From Hyphomicrobium sp. (GTDB lineage Bacteria > Pseudomonadota > Alphaproteobacteria > Rhizobiales > Hyphomicrobiaceae): DNA of 64,000 bases. The translations under genes and the position numbers were made by a program. The first letter of the stretch is position 1, and each line of letters opens with the position of its first letter. This document shows, piece after piece, positions 9,274-18,225 of this stretch. The stretch is taken from assembly GCA_013141015.1 (NCBI GenBank), contig JABFRT010000004.1:161383-225382 (forward strand). The letters are read 5' to 3'. The notes beneath the pieces were generated by a model. The model was given only the letters and a program-made list of their open reading frames with translations. It made no database searches and was not told the origin of the DNA.

Positions 9274-10152
9274 TTAAGTCCGCGTTTTTCCGGTAAACAT
9301 ATAGCCCGCACCGCGCACGGTTTTGATCAGGTGCGGGTCACCGCCGCCCTCCGCGATCTTGCGGCGCAGCCGGCTGACGTTGGTATCGATGCACCGCTCT
9401 AACAGTTCGGCATCGCTGCCGCCGACAGCATCGATCAGGAAATCGCGGCTTAAAACGCGGCCCGGATGGCGGACGAATGCGTCTGCCAGACGGAACTCGG
9501 TGGTCGTCAAACTCAGGGCCTTGCCGGCCGGCGTTTTCAGATCGTGTGCGGCGACATCAAGGGCCAGCACGCCGAATGGCAAGATGTCACTGCCGGGTGC
9601 CGCGAGAGCTGCGGGATAGGGATTGGTCCGCCGCAGCACAGCCCGTATGCGGGCTAAAACTTCGCGGACGTTGAACGGTTTGACGACGTAGTCGTCGGCG
9701 CCGACCTCAAGTGCAACAATCCGGTCGATGTCGCTGCTGCGGCCCGAGACCACGACAACGGGCACGCTGCTGATCCGGCGCACCGACCGGACGATCGACA
9801 AGCCATCGTCATGGCGCAAGGTCAGATCAAGCGTAATGAGCGCGATATCCCGCAGCCGCAATGCCGCCAGCACGTCCGCTTCACTGTTCGCCTCTGTAAC
9901 AGCGAAGCCCGCCCCCTCAAGTGCCGTGCGAAGCACGCGGCGGATTCGTGGATCATCATCGACGACCGCAATCCGCCTTGGCGTTTGTGCGCCGGTCCGC
10001 GGCGCGCAAGTGTTGGCGACGTGGGGGCCTTCATCGGGCCTTGAATGCGCCAGCGGCTTCAGCGCACCAGTTGCCTGCCTCAGCTGCGTCACATTTGGTT
10101 GCATATGCGCCACCCACCAGCAAACCGCCCTCGCAATTTCGAGAACGTTCAC
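9274..10152 (-). CDS. OmpR/PhoB-family two-component response regulator (orphan)
   Basis: A 292-aa protein. The receiver domain starts near residue 60 (RRIAVVDDDPRIRR), with phosphoacceptor Asp109 (ITLDLTL), conserved Ser/Thr in VVVVSGR and Lys158 in VVKPF. The C-terminal winged helix (TTTEFRLADAFVRHPGRVLSR, NVSRLRRKI, IKTVRGAGYMF) is PhoB/OmpR type. A tail of about 55 residues ahead of the receiver looks non-conserved; a second Met at residue 17 may be the real start. AGGGG lies 10 nt before the annotated ATG. No histidine kinase gene adjoins it. Confidence 0.9.
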   Translation of the reverse strand: MNVLEIARAVCWWVAHMQPNVTQLRQATGALKPLAHSRPDEGPHVANTCAPRTGAQTPRRIAVVDDDPRIRRVLRTALEGAGFAVTEANSEADVLAALRLRDIALITLDLTLRHDDGLSIVRSVRRISSVPVVVVSGRSSDIDRIVALEVGADDYVVKPFNVREVLARIRAVLRRTNPYPAALAAPGSDILPFGVLALDVAAHDLKTPAGKALSLTTTEFRLADAFVRHPGRVLSRDFLIDAVGGSDAELLERCIDTNVSRLRRKIAEGGGDPHLIKTVRGAGYMFTGKTRT

Positions 10153-10231
10153 ATGATAAGCAACCCCTGGTTGTGCGCGACTTCAAACTGAGGCTTATGC
10201 ACGCTTGGCGTGAATGTGTGGCGATAGCGCA

Positions 10232-11218
10232 TCACTTCACAACCGCGCTGTCAGCTGGCCCGGCCAGACATGTCGACACGCTTTTCGCCAGTGTCCGCAT
10301 CAGATTGTCATAGAGGTCTGGTCCGGGGGACAGGACCATGCCCTCTGGATCGAGCGTCCCGGCGCGGGCCTTTGTACCCTCAGTGACAGCCGCAATCAGC
10401 TTTGGCTGAAAGCCCGGCTCGGCAAACACACAAACCGCGCCGAGTTCAGCTATTTTCTTGCGCACCGCGGTCAGCCGCTTGGCACTTGGCTGCACGTCGG
10501 GGCTGACCGTGACCGAGCCTGCCGCCTGCAAGCCAAAGCGCTTCTCGAAATATTGGGTCGCGTCGTGAAAAACGATGAACGGCTTGCCTTTAATGGCTGC
10601 TAGGTCTGCGGCGATGTCAGCCGACAGCGCATCCAGACTGGCGCTCACCGCCGATGCATTGGCGTTGTATTTACCGGCGTTTTCCGGATACACGGCGCCA
10701 AGTGTCTTGGCCACCTGGGCAACGATGGCCTTGGCGTTTTGCGGATCGAGCCAGATGTGGTTGTCCTTCGCCCCGCCATGCTCCGCACCATGATCATCAT
10801 GCGCGCCGCCGTGCGCATCGAAGGTATCGCCGGAGCGTTGATCGAGCAGTACCACGCCTGGGGCGTCCGCAAGCGACACCAGACGCACGGAGGCCGGCAG
10901 CGCGTCCGCAACCTTGTGCGTGAACGGTTCCAGCGCTTCCGAGACGCGGAAAAAAACATCCGCCTCGTTGATTGCGCGCGCGCCGGACGGCTTGAGCGAA
11001 AACGTATGCGGTGACGCCGCGCCGTCGACGATCAGCAGAGGCGTGCCGGCCCCCTGCATCACCCGCGCGACGAGCGCGTGAACCGGCTTCAACGTGACCA
11101 CAACCTTCGGCTCAGCAGCCAAGGCCGCAGGGACCGTTGCCAAGGCCAAAAGCAGGGCCACAGGCAGGGCCAGTGCCCAACGTACAGCCGCAAAAGCTTG
11201 AACACTGCGAAAAATCAT
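10232..11218 (-). CDS. znuA: Zinc ABC transporter periplasmic substrate-binding protein ZnuA
   Basis: A 328-aa cluster 9 (A-I family) metal-binding protein that captures Zn(II) in the periplasm. It has an N-terminal signal peptide (ALPVALLLALATVPAALA). The conserved ligand regions are visible (LKPVHALVARV, ASPHTFSLKPS, NHIWLDPQNAKAI, IVFHDATQYFEKRFG, FAEPGF). The flexible His/Asp-rich loop (HGGAHDDHGAEHGG) is typical of zinc rather than manganese receptors. AGGAGG lies 5 nt before the ATG. The permease and ATPase genes (znuB, znuC) are not adjacent. A Zur-box-like site lies just upstream. Confidence 0.92.
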   Translation of the reverse strand: MIFRSVQAFAAVRWALALPVALLLALATVPAALAAEPKVVVTLKPVHALVARVMQGAGTPLLIVDGAASPHTFSLKPSGARAINEADVFFRVSEALEPFTHKVADALPASVRLVSLADAPGVVLLDQRSGDTFDAHGGAHDDHGAEHGGAKDNHIWLDPQNAKAIVAQVAKTLGAVYPENAGKYNANASAVSASLDALSADIAADLAAIKGKPFIVFHDATQYFEKRFGLQAAGSVTVSPDVQPSAKRLTAVRKKIAELGAVCVFAEPGFQPKLIAAVTEGTKARAGTLDPEGMVLSPGPDLYDNLMRTLAKSVSTCLAGPADSAVVK

Positions 11219-11243
11219 GGTGGCCTCCTGAGAATTTTCGCAA

Positions 11244-11256
11244 CGTATAATATAAC
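11244..11256. promoter_or_regulatory. Zur-box-like operator between znuA and the DUF1007-NicO operon
   Basis: CGTATAATATAAC matches 11 of 13 positions of the proteobacterial Zur core GTTATAATATAAC. It lies 26 bp upstream of the znuA ATG and about 205 bp upstream of the DUF1007 gene on the other strand. Position and similarity support zinc-dependent repression of znuA; control of the divergent operon is possible but inferred. Confidence 0.65.
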
Positions 11257-11461
11257 AACCATAACTTCAAGGCCGTATGTTGGGGGGTGGCCTTGGCACC
11301 GCTTAGAAGCCTGAGACACACCACAGGTTTCAGCGCCATTTCAGCTTGGAGTCGCACTGCTGCCATGATCAAACCGTCTCTCCTGACCGGAGAACTCAGG
11401 TTGCTGGTCGAAGCGCGCGGCAGCTGGACTTGCAACCCACGCAATTTTGGAGACGAAGCGA

Positions 11462-12127
11462 ATGCGCAACGCGGCAGCAGCACTGACAGTCGCGGCCCTT
11501 ACCGTCACGGCCTTTGCCGGGATGACGGCATCACCGGCCAGCGCCCACCCCCACGTCTGGGTCACGTACGAGACGACGATAGTCTACGATAAGGGCTCGG
11601 TTACCGGCGTCGAGCACGTCTGGACGTTCGACGACATGTACACGGCGATGGCCGTGCAGGGTTTGGATAAAAATAACGACGGCACATACGACCGTGAAGA
11701 ACTGGCGGAACTCGCCAAGGTCAACATGGATGGCCTGAAAGACTTCGACTATTTCACATTCGCCAAACTCGGCACCGCTGACGTCAAATTTTCAGGACCG
11801 GCAGAGCCGTGGCTTGAACACGTCAACGGCATTCTGCGCCTGCATTTCAAACTGCCGCTGGTGACACCCGTTCTTGCCGAAGCCGAAGGTCTGAGCATGT
11901 CGATCTACGACCCGTCGTTCTTTATCGCTTTTGAACCGGAAAAGACCGACGCCCTGAAACTTGCAGGGGCGCCGGACGGGTGCCAGGCGGTGTTTGCCGA
12001 TCCGCAAGCCGGGAAGAACGCGGAAGACGCCAAGAAGCTTGGCGAAGCGTTTTTCCAGCAGCTCGGCGGTCAGAACTACGGCCAAGGACAAGCTAAGTCG
12101 GTTGCCATCACATGCAAGAAATCATGA
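11462..12127 (+). CDS. DUF1007 family periplasmic protein linked to metal transport
   Basis: The ATG at 11462 has GGAG nine bases upstream and is preferred to an in-frame TTG at 11447. A signal peptide (about residues 1-28) is followed at the mature N-terminus by HPHVWV, the DUF1007 signature and a plausible metal ligand. The sequence KNNDGTYDREEL resembles an EF-hand-like acidic loop. DUF1007 proteins commonly accompany NicO-type Ni/Co/Zn transporters, as here, where the next gene overlaps by 4 bp. The likely role is periplasmic metal handling for that transporter. Confidence 0.82.
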   Translation: MRNAAAALTVAALTVTAFAGMTASPASAHPHVWVTYETTIVYDKGSVTGVEHVWTFDDMYTAMAVQGLDKNNDGTYDREELAELAKVNMDGLKDFDYFTFAKLGTADVKFSGPAEPWLEHVNGILRLHFKLPLVTPVLAEAEGLSMSIYDPSFFIAFEPEKTDALKLAGAPDGCQAVFADPQAGKNAEDAKKLGEAFFQQLGGQNYGQGQAKSVAITCKKS

Positions 12128-13194
12128 GCAGGTTTTTTCGCCGTTTCCCCGGCCTATTCGCACTCGTTTTGCTTGCCGCCATGGCCGCGCCGGCTGGTGC
12201 GCAGGCGCCGAAGTCGCCGCTTGGCATTCCGCTGCCGCAGCAGCAACAGTCAGCGGCGCCGACGGCCAATCCGCCGGCAACAGCGCCGGCAGTTGCGCAA
12301 TCTGCCGGGCCAATCGCGCGGGCGTGGGATTGGATTTTCGCCACCCAAAGCGCGCTCAACCGCGATATGGCAACCTCGATCAAGAATATGAAAAGTGAGA
12401 ACCCGCTGCGCGCCGCGTTGATCTTGATTTCGATTGCGTTCGCGTATGGCGTTTTGCACGCCGCCGGTCCAGGACACGGCAAATCGGTGATCTCTGCTTA
12501 TGTGCTGACCAACAAGGAAACGGTGCGGCGCGGCATTGCCTTGTCGTTTCTGTCGGCCCTGTTCCAGGCGCTCTCGGCCATTCTGTTCGTTGGCATCATG
12601 ACCCTGGTTTTGAAGCAGACCAGCCTGCAGATGCGCTCAACCGAAGCTACCATTGAAACTGTCAGCTGGGGCCTCGTCGCTGCCGTCGGCGCTTACTTGC
12701 TCTGGCGCCAGATCGCACCACTCCTGGCTTCCCAGCGCGCAAACGAACACACATCAGCGGATCACAACCACACGCACGATGACAGCCATGATCATATCCA
12801 CGGACCCGGCTGTTCGTGTGGACACAGCCACATGCCAGCGCCGAAAGATCTGCAAGGCGCGTGGTCTTGGAAAAAAGCTTTACCACTCGCGCTCTCGGTT
12901 GGTATCCGGCCGTGCTCGGGCGCAATCCTGCTGCTGATTTTCGCGTTGAGCCAAGGCATGTTGTGGGCTGGCGTGCTCGGCACATTTGCGATGGCACTTG
13001 GCACCGCGATCACCGTGTCGATTTTAGCGGCCCTTGCCGTCAGCTCGCGCGATTGGGCGGCGCGCGCGTCAGGCCCCGGCAGCGTTTGGGCCGAACGCAT
13101 TCAGACGGCGGCCGGATTTACAGGCGCGGGCCTCGTGTTCGTGCTCGGCACCGCGTTTTTCATCGCCTCGCTGCGCGGTCCAGGCCCGCTCTGA
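12124..13194 (+). CDS. NicO/RcnA-type nickel/cobalt (possibly zinc) membrane transporter
   Basis: The preferred ATG at 12124 overlaps the DUF1007 stop as ATGA; an in-frame ATG lies at 12112. An N-terminal signal/anchor and a Pro/Gln-rich linker precede the membrane domain. The first helix carries HAAGPGHGKS, the HX4-7-type Ni/Co transporter motif. A cytoplasmic loop is very His-rich (HNHTHDDSHDHIHGPG plus CSCGHSH). A later helix carries SVGIRPCSGA, typical of the NicO family. Coupling to DUF1007 and nearness to znuA behind a Zur-like box make zinc a reasonable alternative substrate. Confidence 0.85.
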   Translation: MSRFFRRFPGLFALVLLAAMAAPAGAQAPKSPLGIPLPQQQQSAAPTANPPATAPAVAQSAGPIARAWDWIFATQSALNRDMATSIKNMKSENPLRAALILISIAFAYGVLHAAGPGHGKSVISAYVLTNKETVRRGIALSFLSALFQALSAILFVGIMTLVLKQTSLQMRSTEATIETVSWGLVAAVGAYLLWRQIAPLLASQRANEHTSADHNHTHDDSHDHIHGPGCSCGHSHMPAPKDLQGAWSWKKALPLALSVGIRPCSGAILLLIFALSQGMLWAGVLGTFAMALGTAITVSILAALAVSSRDWAARASGPGSVWAERIQTAAGFTGAGLVFVLGTAFFIASLRGPGPL

Positions 13195-13328
13195 CATCGA
13201 CCAAAACGCCAGCATTTACCGTCTTATTCCGGCACACGGATTAACCAGCTCTTCAAACTTGAGCCCCGCCGCCCGCGCGATCCGCTAAAACCTGTCCTTG
13301 GGTTTATCTATCGAGGATGGGGGTGCAG

Positions 13329-13721
13329 ATGCTTCGCGTCGCACAGTGGATGTTCGGACTGGCGCTGATTTTGGTGCCGCTGTCGCACGGCTTGGCCGGC
13401 ATTGACCGGGATGCGCCGGTTCCGAAATTCGGCAACTTGCAGCTGGTGGTGATGGAAACGCCGGATTGCATCTACTGTTCGATTTTCCGGCGCGACGTGC
13501 TGCCGTCGTATGAAATCTCCGAACGCGGCAAGGAAATGCCGGTCCGCTTCCTTGATGTGAACGATGTGCCGAAGACCGGCATCGAATTGCAGTCGCCGAT
13601 CGACATCCTGCCGACCTTCGTGATCGTCAAAGACAATCATGAGATCGGCCGCATTCCCGGCTACATGGGGCCTGAAGATTTCTTCCACTCGATCAATTAT
13701 CTTCTGTCGTCATCGCTGTAG
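13329..13721 (+). CDS. Thioredoxin-fold protein, SoxS-like, exported
   Basis: About 130 aa. An N-terminal hydrophobic signal (WMFGLALILVPLSHGLAG) precedes a thioredoxin-like domain with METPDCIYCSIF, so the active site is CIYC. ILPTFVIV supplies the cis-Pro region and GYMGPEDFF the last helix. Similar small periplasmic thioredoxins (SoxS of sulfur oxidisers) reduce partner proteins, but no sox genes are nearby, so the partner is unknown. GGGGG lies 5 nt before the ATG at 13329; another ATG is at 13317 directly next to GAGG and so less likely. Confidence 0.72.
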   Translation: MLRVAQWMFGLALILVPLSHGLAGIDRDAPVPKFGNLQLVVMETPDCIYCSIFRRDVLPSYEISERGKEMPVRFLDVNDVPKTGIELQSPIDILPTFVIVKDNHEIGRIPGYMGPEDFFHSINYLLSSSL

Positions 13722-13829
13722 CTTTACCGCTTCCCGCAGCACGCATTGGTCCATGTGTCATGCACCGCATTGCCAGCAGAGCCGTATTCGGCTTTGATGT
13801 ACGGGCTCATCTGAGAGCCAAGGTGCGCC

Positions 13830-14798
13830 ATGAACCGCCGGGCATTTTTATCTTCCCTCAGTTGCACGGCAGCGTTGACCGCCGCAGCGCCGGCCCGCGC
13901 TCTGTCTCCAGCGCCCTATCTGATCACGGCGCGGCGGTTTCAATTTAAACTTCGCGTGCCGGCGGAATTGGCGGGGCCTGCTGCGGCATTTGCCCGCCAA
14001 GTGGATCTGGCAAGCGGCGGGCGCCTGCAGGTCACGCCGGTCAACGATGCGAGCAGACCAGGCGGTGTGCACCCGGCCGCTGAGTACGAAATGCAGCTCG
14101 GCACTCTTCATGCGCTTCATAACGTGCATCCGGCTTTTGCTTATGCCGCCGGATTGCCGGGCGGGCTCGGTCTGCCACCCTCCGTGATCGCCACGTGGCT
14201 GATGGGGAGCGGCCAAACGCTGTGGTGCGGCCTGCAAGCGGAAAGCGGGATCACATGCCTGATCATGCCCGGCTCAAACACAATGCCGGGCCTGTGGTCC
14301 CGCGCACCAATCCGCGACTGGTCAAGCATCACCGGCAGAACTCTCGCTGCAAACGGCTTGGCGATGGACGTCGCCCGTGGATTGGGTGCGGTGGCGGTTT
14401 CGGGGGGCGGCGGGCACGCCGATATGATGGACGCGTCGGTTCATTATAACCAACCCAAGGACTGTGCGTTTTGCGCCGGCCACGCGCTGCAGCGCTGTCC
14501 AAGCCTGATGGCCGTGATGCTGCCGCGCGCAGCCTGGAACAGCCTCGACGCCGGTTTGCAGCGTTGCATTGCGGACGTCGCTTTGGCTTGCGGACCGTTC
14601 CCGCCCGGACCGGCCGCTGCCGCCCGGATGGCAACCCTCAGCCCGCTACCCCTATCCATCAGCCGCGCTATTGACCGGGTGTCGGAGGCGGTGGTTGCCA
14701 CGCTCTCCGGCCATGACCAATTGTCAAAGCGGGTCAATACGCAATACTTCGCCCTCCACTCCCGGCAATTGGGCAGCCCTCGCCTTATCGGCTGTTAA
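13830..14798 (+). CDS. TRAP-type (DctP/TakP-like) solute-binding protein homologue, Tat-exported
   Basis: A 322-aa protein with a twin-arginine signal (MNRRAFLSSLSC, then an Ala-rich h-region). The body follows the DctP pattern: FKLRVPAELAGPAAAFARQV, then TGGRL-like SGGRLQVTPV, FAYAAGLPGGLGLPPS, WLMGSGQTLW, and a segment equivalent to the ligand-binding 'GLKMR-G-GG' strand (ITGRTLAANGLAMDVARGLGAVAV). Several extra cysteines (for example DCAFCAG) are unusual for the family. No TRAP membrane subunits are adjacent, so it is an orphan receptor or has another binding role. Confidence 0.62.
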   Translation: MNRRAFLSSLSCTAALTAAAPARALSPAPYLITARRFQFKLRVPAELAGPAAAFARQVDLASGGRLQVTPVNDASRPGGVHPAAEYEMQLGTLHALHNVHPAFAYAAGLPGGLGLPPSVIATWLMGSGQTLWCGLQAESGITCLIMPGSNTMPGLWSRAPIRDWSSITGRTLAANGLAMDVARGLGAVAVSGGGGHADMMDASVHYNQPKDCAFCAGHALQRCPSLMAVMLPRAAWNSLDAGLQRCIADVALACGPFPPGPAAAARMATLSPLPLSISRAIDRVSEAVVATLSGHDQLSKRVNTQYFALHSRQLGSPRLIGC

Positions 14799-14941
14799 TG
14801 GGTGTGCGGAAAAATCAATTTTTGCGGCTCCCGTCTCGCTTTTTTGGGCCAGATCAATAAGATCGCTCCGCCGGACGAACACACTTCTCAATTGAGACAC
14901 CCGCGGGGGCTGTCCATTCCCGGTCAGATCGGAGATCAGCG

Positions 14942-15265
14942 ATGAGCACAAATTACAGCGACGACATCAAGCGCTACCAACCCAACGTCAACGACAAGGC
15001 GGTCGCTGGCATCGTCAAGCACCTTGGCATTGCGCTGAAAAGCAACGACGCATCGCTGGTGTCGTGCTCCAGCAAAGACGAATTGGCGCGCGTCCGCGAC
15101 AGTTGGCTGAAGAAGAAACTGGCTCTGACCGAGGACGACGCCAGCCTCGACAAAGCCATCGCCGCAGTTTGCGCGACGATGAAGGCCGACCAGAAAAAGA
15201 ACCGCGTAACGTTCTATTATCTGCTGGCCGAGAAATACGGCAAGCTGGCAGCCCTTGGCGGCTAA
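14942..15265 (+). CDS. DUF2853 family small cytosolic protein
   Basis: A 107-aa soluble, highly charged protein without a signal peptide, matching DUF2853 by its start (YSDDIKRY) and its C-terminal end (RVTFYYLLAEKYGKL). The family is small, helical and of unknown function. GGAGA lies 6 nt upstream of the ATG. It stands alone between the TRAP-type receptor and the signalling cluster. Confidence 0.75.
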   Translation: MSTNYSDDIKRYQPNVNDKAVAGIVKHLGIALKSNDASLVSCSSKDELARVRDSWLKKKLALTEDDASLDKAIAAVCATMKADQKKNRVTFYYLLAEKYGKLAALGG

Positions 15266-15483
15266 TGCGGCTTGTCCGGTTTGTTGGACACGAGCCGGTC
15301 AACACGCGTCGTACACAAAGCCCGCAGGCGGTGCCACAGGCACACGGTCATCGCCTGCAACCTTTGCTTTTTGTTTACCTCGCGCGCGCCCATTAACTGC
15401 CGGAAAAGCAAGAGTGTCTTCCGTTTTGCAGTATGATCGCCTATGGTCTTGGCAGTCCATACTGCAAAGACGAGATCTGCGCC

Positions 15484-15789
15484 ATGAATGCGCCTTCACT
15501 GAACGAAATCCGCGGCGCCGTGAACCGTGACGTGACCGACGAAAAGATGGAGCAGGTGCGCGAGATCCTGGTCGGCGATTCCGTGCGCCGTATGGAACAG
15601 CGCCTTGCATTTCTTGAGCAGCGGCAGGCAGACTTCGAAATCAGTGTCGGCCGCCAGCTTGATGCACTTGAAGCCCGGATCGAAGCGCTTGCAGGCGCCG
15701 CCGATGGCGACAGGCGCGTGACATTCGAGGCGCTGGCCACGAGTGTGTCGAGCCTCAGCGAACAGATCCGCCGCATCTCGCGCGGCTAA
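15484..15789 (+). CDS. Small coiled-coil protein at the head of the OmpA-GTPase cluster
   Basis: 101 aa from the ATG at 15484 (an in-frame ATG at 15433 would add 17 poorly matching residues). It is almost entirely helical with heptad character (MEQRLAFLEQRQADFEISVG, LDALEARIEAL, LSEQIRRI). Composition and spacing resemble the N-terminal coiled coil of the OmpA-family protein encoded 55 bp downstream (repeated RRI-S-VAE units), so it may pair with it. No catalytic motif is present and no named family was recognised. The same orientation suggests one operon. Confidence 0.7.
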   Translation: MNAPSLNEIRGAVNRDVTDEKMEQVREILVGDSVRRMEQRLAFLEQRQADFEISVGRQLDALEARIEALAGAADGDRRVTFEALATSVSSLSEQIRRISRG

Positions 15790-15843
15790 GCGCCAGACCA
15801 TTTCGCTGCCAACCGTTCGCCGGATGCCGGCCCTTGAGGACCA

Positions 15844-18225
15844 ATGTCACACAGCGTCGACCGCCTCAAAGAACTGCTGTTTGAGAGCGAGTCCCATGCG
15901 CTCCAGGATCTGGCGCGGCGCATTGACAGTGTTGCCGAAGGTGAAACACGGACGCGCGAAGATTTGGGCCGCCGCATCGATAGCGTCGAAGCCACCGATA
16001 GACTTTTGCGCGATGATCTTGCTCGACGCTTCGAGGCGCTGGCGGCCAACGAGACGCTATCGCGCCAAGACTTCACCCGCCGCGTCGAGACGGTTGCCGA
16101 AAGCGAGGCCCGCGCCCGCGACGAACTTGTGCGGCGCATCGATGGCCTTGCCTCAATGGAGGCTCAAGCCCGCGACGAACTTAAATCCAAGATCGAAGAG
16201 GTCTATGCGCGCGCCGGCAACAGCGAACGGATGACGGCCAGTGTTTCCGAAATCATCAGCGAGGCTTTGCGCCGCGCCGAAGTTGCCAAGCATTCGGAAC
16301 TCTCGCAATCCATCGCGCCGCTGGTGGTCACAACAATCAAGACGGAACTGCGCAACAGCCAGGACGAGATGGTCGAAGCGCTGTATCCGATCACAGGCCG
16401 CTTGGTGAAATCTTACGTCGCCAGCGCCATCAAAGACCTGACCGATCAAATGAACCGGCGGCTTGAACAAAACCCGCTGATGCTGCGCCTGCAGAGCCTG
16501 TCCACCGGCCGCTCGGTTGGCGAACTCGCGCTTGCTGGCACACAAGATTTCGACGTCAAGGAACTGTATTTGATCCGCCGCGGCTCCGGCGAACTGGTGG
16601 CGCATTGGCCCGACAAGCCGATCAGCGGCCGCGAACATGCAATGAGCGGCGTTTTGGCCGCCGTCAACGAATTCGCCAACGACGCGTTCTCCGCCGACCA
16701 GGCAAGCCTGCGCCAGATCGATCTGGGGGGTGAGGAAGTCTATTTGCGCGGGTCGCCTATTTACCTGCTGGCAGCGCGGTGTTCGGGACAAGCGCCAAAG
16801 AGCATCGAGCAAACGCTCGACGATGCCTTCTTGAACGCCGTTGAAGACCAGCATCGCATCGACGCCGCACCTTTTTCGGCGGCCGACGCCCGCAATGCCA
16901 AAAGCGCGGCGCTGGCCAGCCTCGGCACGACGCTGAAGAGCGACGTTGCCCGCCAGCTTGAAGACCTGCACCGCCCGGCCGGCAAAGGTGCTCTCAAAAC
17001 CTTGGCGGCGCTTATCCTGTTGCCGCTGTTTGCCTGGCTGGCATGGGGCTGGTTTTCGGATTATCGCGTCGCCAGTGTGCGCTCGACCGCGGAGCGCATC
17101 GTTGCCGCGGATCCGGCCATGCTCGGCTATCCGGCGCAAATCGACGTGACCAACAGCGGCCGCAGCTTGACCATTTCCGGGTTGACGCCGTCGCTGCAAG
17201 CCAAGACCCGCATCGTCAGCGACTTGACGCGCAGCCTGCCCGGCATTGCATTGAATGACCGGTTGAGTGTGGTGGCCGGCAGCGACATAACAATTCCCGA
17301 CGTCAGCCCTGAACTCGCGCGCGTGCGCCAGGATGTGGCCCGGTCTGTCGGCGAACTTTCCCGCGCCACATTGGCCCGCACCGGCACGCGCGCCGAATGG
17401 CGCCTGACACAAGCCGCAGCCGACATCTCGCACGCGGCAGCGGCGGCCCAAGGCAAGCCAGAGGCCGGCGTTTTGAAACGCAACTTGGCCGAGGCCGAGG
17501 CGATCCTTGCGGAAATGAAACACCTCCGCTCATCCAACGATGGCGTGACGGACGCAAGCCAAGGCAGCAAATCCGCCGCGGCCTATCAGACGCTTGCGCG
17601 CCGCCTCGAAACACTCAACGATGATTTGGTTCAGTCTCTCGGCGGCGAGGCCCGCACATCGTCGGCAAACAAAGCGGGTGCAGTGCCGGCAGGAACCGCG
17701 CTGGCGCTCGACGCGGCAATCGAACAGTTCGCAGCCGATAGCGAACGCGTTGCAGCGGTTGCCTCCACTCTGGCAATTGCTAAATCCTTAGCGCCTGTGA
17801 CGGTCGTTGCGCCGCCCGCACCGGCGCCCGCTCCCACACCGCCCGCGCAACCCACGCCCCGCGAACGGCTGGAAGCTTTTGCCCGCAGCCACGCCGTATT
17901 CTTTGCCGCCAACACCGACTATCGCAACGCCGATGCGGCCACCCGGACGCTGGCAGAACTTGCCCCCCTGATCAAAGCGTCGAACGCGCTCGTGCGTGTC
18001 GTTGGCTATACCGACGAAGTTGGTGCACAGAACCGCAACGCGCAGCTGGCCCAGGACCGCGCCGGAAAAGTCCAACAGGCCCTGATCGCACTCGGTGTGC
18101 CCGCAAACCAACTGGTCACGGTCGGCCGCGCCAATGCGATAGACCTCAGCGACACGCGCGGAGCGCTCAGTCCCAACCGCCGGGTTGAATTTGAAATCGG
18201 CTTTGAAGGCGAAGCTCAGCCATGA
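15844..18225 (+). CDS. OmpA-family protein with cytoplasmic coiled coil, longin/roadblock-like domain, TM helix and BON-like domain
   Basis: A 793-aa protein without a signal peptide. Residues 1-150 are repeated charged coiled coil. About 237-345 form a compact domain (ELYLIRRGSGELVAHW, VLAAVNEFANDAF, VYLRGSPIYLLAA) that looks like a longin/roadblock fold. One TM helix lies near 385-405 (LIL-LFAWLAWGWF). A BON-like repeat follows (about 418-480), then Ala-rich helices, a Pro-rich linker (about 654-673) and a C-terminal OmpA peptidoglycan-binding domain (VVGYTDEVGAQNRNAQLAQD, SPNRRVEFEI). The topology is cytoplasm-membrane-periplasm. GAGGA precedes the ATG; the stop overlaps the GTPase start (ATGA). 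The likely role is to link the cell wall to the GTPase. Confidence 0.85.
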   Translation: MSHSVDRLKELLFESESHALQDLARRIDSVAEGETRTREDLGRRIDSVEATDRLLRDDLARRFEALAANETLSRQDFTRRVETVAESEARARDELVRRIDGLASMEAQARDELKSKIEEVYARAGNSERMTASVSEIISEALRRAEVAKHSELSQSIAPLVVTTIKTELRNSQDEMVEALYPITGRLVKSYVASAIKDLTDQMNRRLEQNPLMLRLQSLSTGRSVGELALAGTQDFDVKELYLIRRGSGELVAHWPDKPISGREHAMSGVLAAVNEFANDAFSADQASLRQIDLGGEEVYLRGSPIYLLAARCSGQAPKSIEQTLDDAFLNAVEDQHRIDAAPFSAADARNAKSAALASLGTTLKSDVARQLEDLHRPAGKGALKTLAALILLPLFAWLAWGWFSDYRVASVRSTAERIVAADPAMLGYPAQIDVTNSGRSLTISGLTPSLQAKTRIVSDLTRSLPGIALNDRLSVVAGSDITIPDVSPELARVRQDVARSVGELSRATLARTGTRAEWRLTQAAADISHAAAAAQGKPEAGVLKRNLAEAEAILAEMKHLRSSNDGVTDASQGSKSAAAYQTLARRLETLNDDLVQSLGGEARTSSANKAGAVPAGTALALDAAIEQFAADSERVAAVASTLAIAKSLAPVTVVAPPAPAPAPTPPAQPTPRERLEAFARSHAVFFAANTDYRNADAATRTLAELAPLIKASNALVRVVGYTDEVGAQNRNAQLAQDRAGKVQQALIALGVPANQLVTVGRANAIDLSDTRGALSPNRRVEFEIGFEGEAQP

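Noticed and set aside
16153..17523. 456-codon open frame antisense to the OmpA-family gene
   Set aside because: It is a shadow frame caused by high GC and biased codon use; the plus strand has clear domains and coupled neighbours.
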